The translations under genes were made by a program, and so were the position numbers. A stretch of DNA of 20,763 nucleotides from Phanerochaete sordida (taxonomy: Eukaryota; Basidiomycota; Agaricomycetes; Polyporales; Phanerochaetaceae): contig BPQB01000176.1 of NCBI GenBank assembly GCA_019973155.2, forward strand, positions 1 to 20,763, given 5' to 3'. Shown here piece after piece: positions 1 through 10,401 of this stretch; positions within the stretch are counted from its first letter, which is position 1; each line of letters begins with the position of its first letter. Below the pieces are notes generated by a model. That model was given only the letters and a program-made list of their open reading frames with translations, searched no databases and was not told where the DNA came from.

Positions 1-112
1 GCAACAATTTTGGTGGCGGCATTTTCGATGATATGGCGGCGGGTTCGTACGTCGCTACGCATGAAGTAATCCTCACTGCGGTATACGCAGCGGTCGCGAT
101 AGCGGCAACGGT

Positions 113-153
113 GATGGTGGTGGTGGTGGTGGTGGTGGTGGTGGTGGTGGTGG
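113..153. repeat. GGT/ACC trinucleotide microsatellite
   Basis: This is an almost perfect run of about 13 GGT units. It gives poly-valine in one + frame and poly-proline on the - strand, which explains the open frames around it. Nothing suggests that it is translated. Confidence 0.9.
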
Positions 154-750
154 AAAGCGAGAGTCTGCAGACGCCACAAAGCCCGCGCCTCGGGGCTGTC
201 CACGTGGAAACCACGCGAGCAGCCTCGCGGTCGGGCCCTGTCTCCGAGGCGCTCTCGAACGAAGCTTTCGCACGACCAAAGGTCTGTTCTGTCGGACGAC
301 CCCAGCATCTGCGAGGAAAAGCGATAGAAATGCGTAAAATTTACATATCTGTATCTTTGTCATGCCTACGGCGCAGCTCAAGTTCAGCCCATCTCCGTCA
401 CCACGAGCGGTGTCGGAAGCATCGCTCGCTGGCCATGCTTTATGACTGGTGAGTGTATCGGTCATTGCTATTCACACTCCGTATGACGATTATGCCTTGA
501 AGTCATCAGGGGATTGTGCCTCAGCAACACCACTCTGCCAGCTGCTTCTTCGGCGCCGTTCGGCAGTGACTGGTAGTTTTCTACCTCCGTCGCACACGGA
601 AAATGAGAAAGGCATGTCTGTTCGCTGTTTGAGTTATCTACTCAATCGCAGACCAACCCATCGCAACTTAACACCGGATGATGACGTTCGATGTGATCTT
701 TATCACGTTGGGCTGGATCTTTTCCGCAAGTACTGACTGCATGCGAAGTA

Positions 751-758
751 CATAAAGG
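751..758 (+). promoter_or_regulatory. TATA-like box of gene A
   Basis: The sequence CATAAAGG lies 66 nt before the ATG of gene A. Similar boxes lie at comparable distances before genes B, C, E and F, so this is probably the core promoter. Confidence 0.4.
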
Positions 759-816
759 GACCCGACGCCCGTGGCACTCTCTTCACGCTCTCTACCGAGT
801 ACAATAACTGCACACG

Positions 817-2426
817 ATGACGCAGCCGGATACCGGGGTCTTACAGCTCTAGTGAGTAGTTCACTTTCTGGGTACGTTCTTGGGGGCTCCGTGGACTATG
901 GGCTGAGGGCTTCCCCTCTAGCTACGAAGAAAGTACCGCTATCCTGTCTACGCTCTGTGAGGCGCTCTTGCATTAGCAGCCCACTCAGCACCTGCTGAAT
1001 GTGGTCTCAGGTCTCGGTGTCTACAAATATGCGGCTACTCTCAACGACGAGGTCCGCCTCGTATGGAGCCGAAGGTTCAACGTCACTACCTTACTACTTA
1101 TAGCCTGCCGATTGATCATGGTCGTAGGCCCTCTTATCAAGTGTCTACCTGCTACAACCATCCGCACGTGTAAGTCCGTACGCTCACAGTACAACTGTGC
1201 CCTTATTCTTTGTACCACCTCGCCACATAAGATGTCAGAATCGCTTTCGTCTGCCCACGCTGATCTCCTGACGAGATCATACGAAGGTGCACAGTGATGA
1301 ACATGCTTTCATCAGCCATGGACCTCGCAAGCGTACTTCTGGTCGCATGTAGGTGCCTTGACGTTTTCCAGATGACTATTCGGTGACATCCAGATGCAGT
1401 GTTCTCAACCCTGCGAGTGTACGCTCTCTGGCAGGGGTCTCGGATGAAATGGACCCTCAGTGCGACAGTATTCGCCCTTTCCGTTATCCCAGTTGCGACG
1501 AATATGGTCCGAGTACCGTCATGCTACTTCGTGACGCTGTATCTGATCCTTACTCAGTTCGGTCTCACCCGCGGTACATATTCGCTCACAAAGGCCGGGC
1601 CAGCAGTGACGGTTTGTAGCCAGCTCTTCGATGTGCCCCCAGATCTCGATCGTATGTGCGTTGCAGAGCTCATCGTGGGCACCGGCAGTTCATTGACTAT
1701 CTCTCCAGAAGTATGTCGAGACTGCAGAAATCAAGCGACGGGGAGTTCAAACGTTCATGACCGCCACCAGTGCTTTATCTGTCCCGAACCAGCGTGATCG
1801 CTGCCGATGCCCTGGTTCTAGTGCTCACATGCGCGAAGTCTCTTCGACAGTTCTGGGACATGAGACGGCTGAAGCTCCGCTCGTCTGTGACGACGATTCT
1901 GCTTCGCGACGGTCAGTGACATCCGATCTCGTCCCGCCTGGTTGGATACGCTAACGGACTCGTGCTATCGACGTCGAAAGGTGCCGCGTACTTCACGTGA
2001 GTGCGCCACTGAATTCTCACTTTGAGAGCATTGCTGATGCGATTCAAGTGCACTGCTGGTGCTGAATGTTGTGCTCATACTGAAGCTGACGGCTGATGCC
2101 TTTTTCAAGGTGTGTTCTTGGCCTACCTTCGAGGGAGACACGCTCATGACCTGCCGGCGCAGGGCTTATCCATCGACGCGATAATCCAGTTTATGGTGCG
2201 AGAATCTTCCACATGCGAGGTAAACAGGACAAATTTCACCAACCACCTATCGCCGCAGCCTGTGGTGCTCGTACAACGGTTCATGCTCAATCTCTGGCAG
2301 CTCAACGAGACCGAGGGTCCCGGGCACGACAGCTCTGGCGCGAATCGCCTTTCTCGCCTCTCTGTCAAATTGGGATTCCCCTCTAGCATTCTCGAGAACA
2401 TCGGAGAGCCTCTGGATTACGGCTAG
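817..2426 (+). CDS. DUF6533 multi-pass membrane protein, array copy A
   Basis: Twelve exons: 817-851, 922-956, 1011-1167, 1287-1348, 1400-1506, 1558-1655, 1709-1710, 1771-1911, 1981-1996, 2049-2109, 2163-2195 and 2259-2426. The sum is 915 nt, or 304 aa, with no internal stop. The DUF6533 motif is seen as VYKYAATLNDEVRLVW in exon 3, followed by a hydrophobic stretch ending MVVGPLIKCLP. Later blocks shared with the other copies are LRVYALWQGS, PVATNM, SVIAADALVLVLT and VLVQRFMLNLWQLN. The start is chosen because ATG MTQPDTG ends in the same phase as exon 1 of the other copies. About seven hydrophobic segments suggest a polytopic membrane protein; the function is unknown. The tail is short: a TAG follows LENIGEPLDYG, and the same frame stays open for 37 more charged codons, so the stop may be recent. 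Confidence 0.8.
1168..1286 (+). other. Putative [D2,3] twin intron (stwintron) in gene A
   Basis: This intron is 119 nt, against 51-70 nt for the gene's other introns. The outer GT (1168-1169) is followed at once by a complete inner intron, gtaagt to aag (1170-1231). Removing it joins GT to ATGTCA and gives a good outer donor, GTATGT, which pairs with the acceptor at 1285-1286. Splicing as one long GTGTAA intron would give the same mRNA. Confidence 0.6.
1656..1770 (+). other. Two introns around a 2-nt micro-exon (AA, 1709-1710) in gene A
   Basis: Intron 1656-1708 (gtgcgt...ccag) and intron 1711-1770 (gtatgt...ccag) are separated only by AA. Adding these two bases joins exon 6 (phase 2) to exon 8 in frame, giving ...DR-I-M-LYLS. 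Alternative acceptors that would restore the frame without the micro-exon run into an in-frame TGA at about 1757. Confidence 0.65.
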
Positions 2427-3962
2427 GCGGAGAGACGGCTCGTGGTGGATGTCGAGGACTGCGAACGGCCCCTGCGGATGGAAGACAGGATGCCGACGAC
2501 GACGGCTCCAGAACGCAGGAACGGCATTCGCAAGATGTGAACTCGATTGCCTCGAGCTTTGGACCGACTGGCTCTGGCAGTCACCGAGACGCTACGCTTG
2601 CCAGCTTCTTCACAGGCATCCGCGCGACTCAGCTATCCGAGATATTGTAAGGTGGCCATTTGATTCGGCACGTACAAGTGCGTGTGCAGTCGTTCGTTCT
2701 TATTCATGTCTAACATTTGCACTAGAACGTACCTGCACATGGCGCTCCTCGTACTCTCCACGGACCTTCTGAACCAATATCTATCATCGTATGTCTCTAG
2801 CCAGTGTCCCATCTATCTGTTCGCCGGCCGCGTCTCTCCGCCCCCGGGCGTCGCAGCAAGAAGGCGGTCTCCCACCACTTTTTGTCCTATTTTCCTTCAC
2901 CATATCAGAACGCCTTATTTATTTGCTTCTAGACGAGGTCCGTGCCAATTTTAATACATCTTCGGCATAGCGGCATACACGTGCAGAATCGTGCGTGAGG
3001 CCGCGCATGAGACCACGGGCGCAGCGGCCTAATCGCGACTCCGCTGCTGATGGCGATGAGATGAACCAGCTCTAGTAGGCTCGCTTAGTCTGCGCTGAGT
3101 GGGCCGCGACGCACGGCGGGAGCACAAAGGTGAGCATAAGGAACGGAGCTGTCGAACATCGCCAAAGAAGGAGAAGCCGACTCGCGAAGGTATTGCCTAG
3201 ATCTCTCCAGGTCCGCACCGGGTGCGGCTCTGTTACATGTTTACACTGAGTACCCTTAGAGTATCGAGGGCCGCCGGGACTGGCCCTGGGGGAAGCAATG
3301 GCTATCCGAAGGAGTAAGAGTGTGGGAGCGCTTTGACCGGATACATCGGTCAGCCGCTTCTTGCCATTGGAAGTTTCGATGCCCACTTCGTCGGGAAAGA
3401 TCTAATCTGCGGCACATCTTCTCGAAGTTCAGACGGCCATGTGGATATCTGAGGGAAGAATTTGACATCGCCGTCGTACACTCTTCTCTGACGACTCTCA
3501 GTGCTGAGATTGTCAATCTACGGTGCGGTATCAAAACGGAACGTGTGGCGGTTCACCAACCGGGGGCAACAACTACATTCCATCGCGAAGGCTCTTTGTC
3601 CTCGGGCACAATCCGCCTTCGGTGTCGACGGCACTACCTGACATGTCAAACGGTGTAGATACCGTAGGGTGTAACTTGATATGGCTTCTGCGTATATCAT
3701 GCTATCTAACGGCGTAGGCCGTGTGGTGTTACAGCTGGAAGCTCTCGTTTCTATAATTAGTGGCAATAGCTAGGTCAGAGAACTCCGAAGACACGACTCC
3801 TGGGAGAAATATCACTACACCTTGTTTCCGTCAAGTGAACACCAGATTCCTGTGCCACGCGGCCAGGCGGATAGCGTGCTAAATTTGATGATTTCTTACG
3901 TATAAAATGCGCGATCTTGGTTTCGTTCCTCTGCATTCCGACTCATCTGAGCATTCATCTAC
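2427..3962. other. Spacer between genes A and B
   Basis: The first 110 nt continue the frame of gene A past its stop as a charged stretch, possibly a lost tail. Beyond that, several overlapping open frames occur on both strands with no recognisable domain, no family exon signature and no consistent splice pattern. I see no supported gene until the TATA box of gene B. Confidence 0.45.
3901..3908 (+). promoter_or_regulatory. TATA box of gene B
   Basis: TATAAAAT lies 62 nt before the ATG of gene B, the best TATA match in the window. Its position relative to the start is shared with genes A, C and F. Confidence 0.55.
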
Positions 3963-5647
3963 ATGGCGAGCTCTAGTGGGACCAATGGGCTACCCCAGAC
4001 CATGTGAGTCATTCCTGCATACCTATCCATGCTTTATCCGTGTGCTTAATTGGACGGGCAGTGACATCCAAAGTGCAATTGTCACCGCTATGTTGTGTAC
4101 AGTTTCAAATCTGGTGGGAATACGACGTGCGCTGACACTTGACTATAGGCCTTGGACTATACGAGTATCTTCTGACTCTGGAACAGGAGATAAACCTGGT
4201 CTGGCGCAGAAAATATGCTGCGACGACGGTCCTCTTACTGGCTCTGCGATTTGTTATGGTCGTCGGTCCGCTCGTGAACTTGAACTGGTTACCCCAAAGC
4301 CAAGCCGTGAGCAGGTGTAGGATCCTTCCATAAGTCTTGCAGGAGGTTCACGTTCTGATATTTGCGTCCCCAGGGGTGACCGTACGGCGCAATAATCGTA
4401 GCCGTATTGATGATGGAATATGTATATTCAGGTCATTCGCTACTAGTATGCTATCAATTGCACTGGCCCTGATTGGACTAGCTTTGTTTGCATGTAAGCA
4501 TATGCGCCGGATCGTGCTTCTCATTTCTAACATATTTGACAGTGTTTTCTGTTCTCCGTGTATACGCCCTGTGGCAAGGGTCAAGGATGCAGCGAATCTT
4601 CAGCGGTGTGGTGTTTACACTGGCCTTTGTTCCAGTTGTGACCAATATAGTACAGTATCAGCATATACTTGCATCTATCACCGCTCACTACCAACCAGTT
4701 CAGCGAAATTTACATCGCATATTCTCTCCCCCCGGATCTGCGCATAGCGTATTCCTGCAACCGAGTGTTGAATGCGTCACCAAAGCTCACAAATAAGTGC
4801 GTTTACAATGGCGTACGTCTGCAGAGGAAGATACTGATAGATGATCTAGATGTACGTCCTTTCGCGACAAATAATCTGGGCCGCAGTAATCTTAGCTCCA
4901 CAGTGCTTTATCTGACGCGGTCCAGCGTAATTGTGGCAGATGGTCTTGTTCTGGTCCTGACTTGGATCAAGTTGTTCCGCCAGTTTTTGGACATGCGAAG
5001 ATTGAAGATTCGCTCGTCAGTGGCAACAGTCCTTCTTCGCGATGGTTCGTCCTGAATGCTCACCGTTATTTCCGGTTTGCTGAGCGATGGCTTTGTACAG
5101 GTACAGTCTATTTTGTGTGAGGAAGCAGGGTACCGTACCAGTCGAGAACCTTCATTGACAATCACCCAGTGCGCTCCTGGCAATCAATATTGGACTCATG
5201 GGGACAATCCTCGCTCACGATTCGTTCGCCGTACGTGTCACTTTGCTATGCACGTCTCCCTCCCATCCTACCTTCAGCTTGTATTACAGTATGGTGTTGC
5301 CGATAATATCCTGCAGTACATGGTACGAAATCCCTGTCAATTCTGTACGGATATTTTATGACTGTCTACCGCAGCCTACAGTCTTAATCCAGCGTTTTAT
5401 GATGAATCTTCGTCAACTCAACCACGTCGCACATGCAGATCACGCATCTTCGACTATGCAGCAATTCTCCGGTCTCTCGGACTTCAGGGTTCCATCTGAC
5501 CTCTTCGGAAACGTTGCAGAGTCCTTGGAGAATAACCATGTGGAGCGTCTTGACCAGGATTCTGAAGGAGGCCCGGAGACATTTTCCTCTGCCAGACCGT
5601 TCGAGAATAATGTGGAGTGCAGAAGCGGAGCCGAGATTTCTGCATGA
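3963..5647 (+). CDS. DUF6533 multi-pass membrane protein, array copy B
   Basis: Twelve exons: 3963-4003, 4062-4096, 4149-4314, 4432-4493, 4543-4649, 4699-4796, 4850-4851, 4904-5044, 5101-5116, 5170-5230, 5290-5322 and 5375-5647. The sum is 1035 nt, or 344 aa, with no internal stop and all splice sites GT-AG. The N terminus is MASSSGTNGLPQT. The DUF6533 motif is LYEYLLTLEQEINLVW, then MVVGPLVNLNW. Hydrophobic segments include SIALALIGLALFALFS, IFSGVVFTLAFVPVVTNI and SVIVADGLVLVLTWIK. Exon 6 encodes a polar loop with a conserved cysteine (YSCNRV). The tail after VLIQRFMMNLRQLN contains FRVPSDLFGNVAESLE and ends acidic. B is closest to C, sharing AYSLPP and GLALFALFS, which suggests a recent duplication. 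Function is unknown. This is one of the cleanest copies and is probably functional. Confidence 0.88.
4315..4431 (+). other. Putative [D2,3] twin intron in gene B
   Basis: The intron is 117 nt, about twice the usual size. The inner intron is 4317-4373 (gtagga...cccag). Its removal would join GT (4315-4316) to GGGTGA and create the outer donor GTGGGT, used with the acceptor ttcag at 4431. Confidence 0.6.
4797..4903 (+). other. Two introns around a 2-nt micro-exon (AT, 4850-4851) in gene B
   Basis: Intron 4797-4849 (gtgcgt...ctag, 53 nt) and intron 4852-4903 (gtacgt...cacag, 52 nt) flank AT. With it the protein reads ...LTNK-L-LYLTRSS. Without it exon 8 is read in the wrong frame. Confidence 0.68.
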
Positions 5648-5913
5648 TTGCTGCGGGGTACTCTGACTGTGATGATATCATGATCCTAATTGTGCTATGA
5701 CATAGATATCAAGGTGACAGGCTCGCGACTAGACCGTCCGAACTGCGGGAGCACATAGACAGCCTGCTTTAGCATCTGGGGCAGCAGCCGGCGTCATGAT
5801 ACAAGAGTTCGAGTATCGAGCCAGAGTCGAATGCAGCATGACTGGTTTGAGTACGAAAATGTTAGTGGATAGAGAGCGAACGCATGTCTTTGAAAACTCA
5901 TGTATGTGTTTGA

Positions 5914-6063
5914 ACCCCACCCTGACACCAGCGCGCCGCCCGTGACCATGAGCGTCGTATATCCCAACGCCTTCGCGCCGTACAGCGCAAGGTTGAAGCC
6001 GTCTTCGGGCATTGCTCTCGGCACCGCCTCCTTCGCTGCCCTGTCAGACGTCGACGTTGACAA
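5914..6063 (-). pseudogene. TMEM242-like fragment
   Basis: The - strand encodes a stretch with PEDGFNLALYGAKALGYTTL followed by MVTGGALVSGWGSNTYM. TMEM242 (DUF1358) proteins have a similar block, an acidic PE residue pair followed by a hydrophobic helix containing ALG(W/Y) and ending in W-G/A-V..., in a small mitochondrial membrane protein. Only this segment is seen. It has no ATG at its left edge (the frame opens after tatttag, which could be an acceptor), and I do not find the expected C-terminal continuation. It is therefore either one exon of a poorly visible gene or, more likely, a truncated remnant. The assignment rests on recall of the family pattern. Confidence 0.35.
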
Positions 6064-7182
6064 GCACCCTAAATATGCTCTTCGCTGATTGAATATAATG
6101 CCGAGAGCACCATCGTCTGTGCGCTGAAGCTCTTGGCCTCTTCAATCTCTTTGCCCTGTCTCACTCGAACTTGCTCACAAATCTCCCAGCTCTGCCTCAC
6201 TCTGACGGCGCGGGATGTTATTTCAGAAGCTTGTCTTCCGTGGCAGAGGAACATACTGAACGTGAGTGAGGAATGGACGGAAGCACGCTCAGGATAAACG
6301 GCATCGCGCTCCGACTCGGCGCTTCCCGGCCATCGCCTGCAGCAGATCCCCGCTGTCTTCGACCCACGCAGCTACTCGCCGATATCATGGGCCCGAGAAG
6401 AAAAGAAGTCGACTTCAGGGCCTGTGGGACTTTATGAGCACCGCATATTGCAAGTCTTCTCGTGGGTCGACAGCATCGGATTACCACGAGGCCCGGTGTC
6501 TAGGGCCGCCTAAGGCGCTGCGCTGGCACACACATTGTCTTCGGACGGATTCCGCCGCCCGCCCTACATACCTATCAGTATCATCGGTAGATATCAAACT
6601 GTGTGCGTGAGTACTGGTATGCCAGTGATGTGAGCAAAGCTCTTCTTGCGGCGGTGACTTTGATGCGAACTTTGACGAACATCCAGCGTTGACAGATCGA
6701 GCTCCCAGCGCGATACCACGCCTCTCCCATGCTCCCACATGGCAGTTATCTTTACTCTAACCTTGAGGCTCTCCATGATGGTCAACGCGCGCGCGCGGAT
6801 GACCCTGGTACGACCGCGCCGAGATGACCTACGGACCGGATGCAGTGAAGGTGGGTGCATAGTCACCGCGAACCGTCGAGCCTCTAAAGGCTTGTTCGCA
6901 AGCCATCACGCCCTCGATCATCTGAATTGATACCCACTTCCCATTACTAACAGGCTGGATCCGATTACAGTTGCAGTCATGCGTGCGGAAGCCTCAACCA
7001 CTCCAAGGGGCTCGGCCTAGCCCGGTACGTGCAGGTTCTCGTAGATACGCGCATTGTCGTCTGACACAGATGCTGGCAATGTGGGCAGTGCACTGCATCT
7101 TCGAACTGCGACGTTCGCGCAGAATCTGTTATTCTACGCCTAAGCCCATGTGGTACGCGTCAATATTTCTCCCCTGCTGCAA

Positions 7183-7190
7183 TATAAAAC
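7183..7190 (+). promoter_or_regulatory. TATA box of gene C
   Basis: TATAAAAC lies 59 nt before the ATG of gene C, in the same position as the box of gene B. Confidence 0.55.
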
Positions 7191-7241
7191 GCCTGTTCAT
7201 TGACCTACAGCCGTTTACAGGCCGACCTACTGCTCCGAGAG

Positions 7242-8842
7242 ATGACAGACACTAATAGTGAGGACGCGCAAATCCTTAAAATTGGGTATGTACGCAATGC
7301 ACGCTGTCTCTTCGCATACTCAGACATCCTACCAGCGATACACAAAGAGCGGTAATTGCCGCGATGTTTTGTAGGCTCTCGAGTACAATTACTACCCTTC
7401 CTGAGCTGACGTTTCCCGCAGGCCTCGGGATGTACGAATATCTCGTAACATTTGACCGCGAGATCCGGTTGGTGTGGCGCAGAAGGTTCACCGCGACGAC
7501 GGCGTTGTTCATGGCCCTTCGAGCGATCATGATCCTCGGCCCGTTCGTGAACTGGGTCCCACCCAGTAGTGACTTTAGCAGGTGTGAGTTGGACTACTCT
7601 TGAGCCGTATCTCACTGCTCTGGAGACGTCCCACTTACGACGTACATTTATAGACGCGTGCTATCGTACGTTCTCAATTCTGAATCATTGACAACGTGTC
7701 TCGAAGGTCAATGGCGTCGAGTATGATTGCTCTGGCTTTGGCGCTACTTGGCCTAGCACTATTTGCTCGTGCGCCTCTAATCCACGGCGATTAGCGTTCA
7801 CTGATATCCTTACCAGTATTTTCTGCCTTACGAGTTCATGCGCTCTGGCATGGATCGCAAATGCAATGGGCGTTTAGCGCTACGGTTTTCGTACTTGCAT
7901 TCGTTCCCGTGGTCACCAACATCGTGCGTTACCTTCCTATCGCTTCTGGCCATGATTATAACAGTGAGTCAAACGCAGGCGGATACCGTCTATGTGGCAT
8001 ATTCTCTCCCTCCAAGCCTACGGGAAGCCTATTTTTGCAACCGGATTGTCGGTCTCTCCCCCAAGCTGTCTGAAAAGTGCGTATCCGCTTTTGAATGCCG
8101 ACGGTTCAACATCAATTACTGACCAGTAATCTAGACGTAGGTGTACTCTGATGTAGAGTCATGGTGTACGCACTCACGTTCCTGCAGTGATATACCTTAC
8201 ACGGAGCTGCGTCATTGCCACGGACCTACTGGTCTTGGCGCTCACGTGGATCAAGTCCTTCCGCCACTTTCAAGACATGCGCATGCTGGAGATCAAATCT
8301 TCGGTAGCGACGGTGCTACTCCGCGACGGTGTGTCTCTGCTCACTACATTTAACGTCGTAACCCTTCTGACCTGCCTTGGGCTTCCAGGTACTGTGTACT
8401 TTATGTCAGGCAATAAATCCGGCAGCATGTTACCCATTGCTAACGCTCCACCAGTGCCCACCTTGTAATCAACGTCACGCTTCTGGCGACGTTGTTGACC
8501 CATGCAGCTCTGGCCGTAAGTTGCGTGCACTCCGAGCGTTCGTTTTGATTCCTGATCGAGTCCACAGTATGCAATCGCCGACACCATTTTGCAGTACATT
8601 GTATGTGGCCAGCCCTGGGATGTCTCTGCATACACGCTGATCTTCAACAACAGCCTACGGTGCTCATCCAGCGCTTCATGCTAAATCTGCGGCAACTCAG
8701 CTACGAATCTGACGCGTCCCAAACCAGCTCCGGCGTCCCGCAGTCCTCTTGTGTCTTCGAGTTCCGGGGCACACTCGAGTTTTCTAGCGATCGCGGCAGA
8801 CGCGTGGAGGGCGTGCGCACAGAGGATACCGCGTCCGTTTGA
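7242..8842 (+). CDS. DUF6533 multi-pass membrane protein, array copy C
   Basis: Twelve exons: 7242-7285, 7336-7370, 7422-7581, 7707-7768, 7817-7923, 7979-8076, 8135-8136, 8188-8328, 8389-8404, 8455-8515, 8568-8600 and 8654-8842. The sum is 948 nt, or 315 aa, without internal stops. The N terminus is MTDTNSEDAQILKIG. The DUF6533 motif MYEYLVTFDREIRLVW is at about residues 29-44. Hydrophobic segments lie at about 16-37, 49-70, 82-105, 117-136, 172-195 and 217-252. The loop of exon 6 has the conserved cysteine (YFCNRI). The last exon starts VLIQRFMLNLRQL, but its tail (FRGTLEFSSDRGRR) does not match the FRVPSxFLGNIGEPLD block of B, E and F. A shifted frame resembles that block better, so the tail may carry an old indel. 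All splice sites are GT-AG. Function is unknown. Confidence 0.86.
7582..7706 (+). other. Putative [D2,3] twin intron in gene C
   Basis: At 125 nt this is the longest intron in the gene. The inner intron is 7584-7653 (gtgagt...tatag). Its removal joins GT to ACGCGT and gives the outer donor GTACGC, which is a little weaker than in the other copies. The outer acceptor is cgaag at 7706. Confidence 0.55.
8077..8187 (+). other. Two introns around a 2-nt micro-exon (AC, 8135-8136) in gene C
   Basis: Intron 8077-8134 (gtgcgt...ctag, 58 nt) and intron 8137-8187 (gtaggt...gcag, 51 nt) flank AC. The joined protein reads ...LSEK-L-IYLTRS. A 10-nt version starting after ccag at 8126 also preserves frame modulo 3, but it would place a TAA or TAG-containing stretch next to the junction and is not shared with the other copies. 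Confidence 0.62.
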
Positions 8843-10401
8843 GAGAGCAAGCATCGAGATATACCTGCCGCCGACAGAGTGCCAGACGATGTCGAATGCT
8901 GAGGGCCGAGGCAAGATTGTCCATGTCGGAAGAGGATCTCGGCTCTGCTATTCCACGAAATATTTTGCGAGGTCGGCTTGCACATGACGGACCGTTCCCG
9001 GTCGAGCGGACCATGCAGCTGCTTTTCAAAGCTTGAATTCGCTCTGACGAGTGCATAGACTCCTCGTTCCTCAATGTGTCTTCATCTGACCCCGTCTCTT
9101 GACCTCTGCACCGCACGCGTTTTATAGACGCGATTTTGCCCTACTTTATTCACTGTTACCCCTGACACATACCGAAAACGATGGCCGTACCATACTTTAG
9201 TGTGACAAAGAGTTTGTCACTCGAATATTCGACATTGATACATGGAGACCTCGCTCATATTCCGTGTCCGACGCCTTACAGCCTACGTCACATCCATTTG
9301 AGAACTGAAAAGAATGCGAGTCAGAGCGTCATGGCGTAGATGAAAGCACCGGTACGTGTGCCCAATTTCCGTGAAAGCGAGGTCTGAAAGCAGCTAGCAC
9401 CGAGAAGCACACAGAAAAGCCAGGAAGATCCATCACGCATTGAGAGGCTAAGAATCTCAGCGCATCTCAAGCGCACGCATACATTTGGGCGAGCGCTGTG
9501 CTGCGAAATCGAAGGCACAGCAGACCCGGAGCGGACTACAGGTGTGGAAGCGGGGGGCACCCTTGGCCTGGCCCTTCGTGATTGTGATTTATATTGCTGA
9601 GGAAATTTACGGGAAATTTACGCATAGGCGAGGCAACGAGGGCAGCAGTTGCTGCATGCATCCCAGCAGACGTGGAGGTCGTCGGGCAAGCGGTCATATA
9701 CACCACGAAGCCAGCGGGGGCGCCTATCGAGGCTCATCGGACCGACTCGCCACGTGGCTCACCGCGCCCGAACGCCTCTCCGATTTTGTCCTTCACTGCT
9801 TGCGCTCGTTTCTAACTCTTTCAGTAGCAGACGAAGGCGTCCGAAAGACAGCGGCACCGCCATTTCTTGTCTAAATTGAGGACCCTTCGACGCTCAGCGT
9901 AGCGGTTGTGACCCTGTAGGCATCGCGCCCGCAAGCCGTCGTCGACTGCGCCAAAACATATATGTATTGCAACTCTCCGAGCTAGGAATCACGGGACCGC
10001 CATCGTGCGCCGCCAACAGGGAACACCCGCCGTTCCTCATGCGCTACTGTGACGCCTGCACCGCCCTCGGCACTGCGCGCATTGTCATGCGACCGCCCAT
10101 ACATCAGCTAAGCCTATAGCAGCTGGCGCACATGCATAGTCTTTCCAGGTGTGTTACAGCCTCTCCTCAAATTACTCCCCGTTCAGCTCATTCTGTGATT
10201 CTCGCTTCAGAAGCGAGCTGTGCCGCGGTCTAGTCACAGACTCGGCGATGCCGCTGCCATTCGCCTGATCTGCGTGGTGATGCGGGTCTGTATCGCGCCC
10301 GTATCTCCTGATGGTGGAATGTAGCTCACCAGGTTTTATTATGTCCAGCTCAGCCTGCACCTGCGTGCTGACCCGCCCTCAGCGAGCCTCGAGCACCCGG
10401 C
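8843..10401. other. Spacer between genes C and D
   Basis: I see no supported gene. One stretch at about 9594-9815 (+) reads like protein (AACIPADVEVVGQAVIYTTK), but it has no recognisable family or splice context and could be chance or a gene relic. A short direct repeat (GGAAATTTAC twice, about 9599-9620) is also present. Confidence 0.4.

Larger units (their letters stand above)
1..816. other. Left flank of the array, no supported gene
   Basis: Both strands have open frames here, but they are driven by a trinucleotide repeat and show no recognisable domain or family exon pattern. The only features I support are the repeat near the left end and the TATA-like box just before gene A. The rest looks like ordinary intergenic DNA. 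Confidence 0.5.
5648..7241. other. Spacer between genes B and C, with - strand gene remnants
   Basis: This spacer contains the TMEM242-like fragment described separately. Further upstream on the - strand, two stretches look protein-like: one with KVRVKITAMWEHG and RWELDLSTL (about 6700-6780), and one with RVRQGKEIEEAKSFSAQ (about 6100-6190). I cannot assign either or link them into a gene. The rest shows nothing supported until the TATA box of gene C. Confidence 0.35.

Noticed and set aside
33..465. Open frames with poly-valine (+) and poly-proline (-)
   Set aside because: The length comes from the GGT microsatellite, and neither side has protein-like context.
1168..1286. A second 2-nt micro-exon in intron 3 (AG-AT-GT type pattern)
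   Set aside because: The same AG-NN-GT look appears, but using the inner donor plus two bases puts exon 4 in the wrong frame in all copies. The twin-intron reading keeps the frame.
6594..6866. Possible Vps38/UVRAG-like C2 piece (KVRVKITAMWEHG...RWELDLSTL) on the - strand
   Set aside because: The resemblance is only to a short strand pattern. No further part of such a protein could be followed, so I do not name it.
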